From the NCBI GenBank assembly GCA_964500525.1, contig CAZCOE010000075.1:1-14234 (forward strand): a stretch of DNA of 14,234 nt, given 5' to 3'. The notes under the pieces are model-generated. The model was not told where the DNA came from, ran no database searches, and saw only the letters and a program-made list of their open reading frames with translations. Each line of letters opens with the position of its first letter. Position 1 is the stretch's first letter. Source of the DNA: RGIG7378 sp964500525. Lineage in GTDB: Bacteria > Bacillota > Clostridia > RGIG7378. Shown here piece after piece: positions 13,945 through 14,234 of the stretch. The translations under genes were made by a program, and so were the position numbers.

Positions 13945-14234
13945 ATTCGACCAAAGGAACAAATCCACCAGAACTCATCACTCATCACTGATATAGTCGA
14001 GCATGGGGACCACAACTTCCACTTCTTCACTCTTCACTATTAACTATTCACTGCGAAGCTTGCTTCGCCTGGGAGCATAGCTACCGCTTCGGGTTCTTAG
14101 GGCACCGCCCTAAGTCGTGCTCCGCGCGTCGAAACAGCGGCGCCTTTTCCCGGTACTTTTGGGCGGTCAAAAGTACCGACGACTAGTCACTCATCACCAT
14201 TCACTATTCACTGGCGAAGCCCCGCTTCGCCCCG
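13945..14234 (-). repeat. mosaic repeat cluster 3 (right side of the cassette)
   Basis: On the minus strand this has the same units as cluster 2. On the plus strand, left to right: a motif copy (13945-13975); heptamers CATCACT twice (13976-13989); a second motif copy (13991-14017); heptamers CTTCACT, CTTCACT, ATTAACT, ATTCACT (14025-14052); a hairpin GCGAAGC-TT-GCTTCGC (14053-14068); module B (14069-14104); a hairpin TTAGGGC-ACC-GCCCTAA (14097-14113); module A (14116-14178) with a 10-bp hairpin; four heptamers (14185-14212); and a hairpin GGCGAAGC-CCC-GCTTCGCC (14213-14231). It may continue past the window edge. Bases 13926-13944, just before it, hold nothing recognisable. Confidence 0.9.
14021..14104 (-). 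repeat. right arm of the perfect 84-bp inverted repeat
   Basis: This is the reverse complement of 11883-11966 without a mismatch. Outside it, module A (14116-14178) matches the reverse complement of 11733-11795 at 62 of 63 positions, and the outer heptamers (14179-14212) match 11699-11732 with several mismatches. Confidence 0.95.

Larger units (their letters stand above)
11883..14104. mobile_element. repeat-bounded accessory cassette
   Basis: A block of about 2 kb, visibly AT-richer than the pyr operon, is enclosed by the perfect 84-bp inverted repeat. Further out, a 63-bp module is shared with one mismatch (11733-11795 and 14116-14178). The contents are one intact gene of unknown function plus short, interrupted or cut-off ORFs. 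No transposase, integrase or target-site duplication is visible, so the block could be a non-autonomous element, a recombination product, or accessory DNA trapped between two repeat copies. Calling it mobile is inference. Confidence 0.4.

Overview
The window looks like part of a Gram-positive Clostridia-type (Firmicutes) chromosome. The grounds are strong AGGAGG-like ribosome sites, sigma-A style promoters, intrinsic terminators, and a type 1B dihydroorotate dehydrogenase made of PyrD plus the iron-sulfur flavoprotein PyrK. The species cannot be named from the sequence.

Layout. (1) Bases 1-984 are AT-rich accessory DNA: the 3' end of a gene for a papain/C39-like cysteine-peptidase domain, followed after 1 nt by a small exported protein. 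(2) Bases 985-1196 hold a mosaic repeat cluster. (3) A sigma-A promoter (1197-1224) and a leader with a strong intrinsic terminator (1325-1355) introduce the complete UMP-biosynthesis operon pyrC-carA-carB-pyrK-pyrD-pyrF-pyrE-pyrB (1426-11064). The genes are tightly packed or overlapping, and a terminator follows. (4) A flavin reductase-like gene (11234-11707) has its own extended -10 promoter. (5) An AT-rich cassette (about 11967-14020) is enclosed by mosaic repeats in opposite orientation that share a perfect 84-bp inverted repeat. It carries a short hydrophobic-tailed ORF, an intact 394-aa protein of unknown function with a very good ribosome site, an ORF interrupted by two stops, and a short membrane ORF that ends inside the repeat.

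How the genes work together. The eight pyr genes encode all six steps from bicarbonate, a nitrogen donor and aspartate to UMP. Two enzymes are unusual. CarA keeps the full class I glutaminase fold, but its catalytic Cys is Gly and its catalytic His is Arg, so this carbamoyl-phosphate synthase probably uses free ammonia, as vertebrate CPS1 does. PyrB has a C-terminal extension whose four spaced cysteines match the zinc domain of the regulatory chain PyrI, while the nucleotide-binding domain of PyrI is missing. Direct ammonia use and loss of CTP/UTP feedback on aspartate transcarbamoylase would both change control of the pathway. Transcriptional attenuation in the leader may be a main remaining control.

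The repeats form a family built from AGTGAAT/AGTGAAG heptamer arrays, GCGAAGC-type hairpins, a recurring motif of about 30 bp, and two longer modules. They occur on both sides of the pyr operon, and one supplies the stop codon of the flavin reductase gene.
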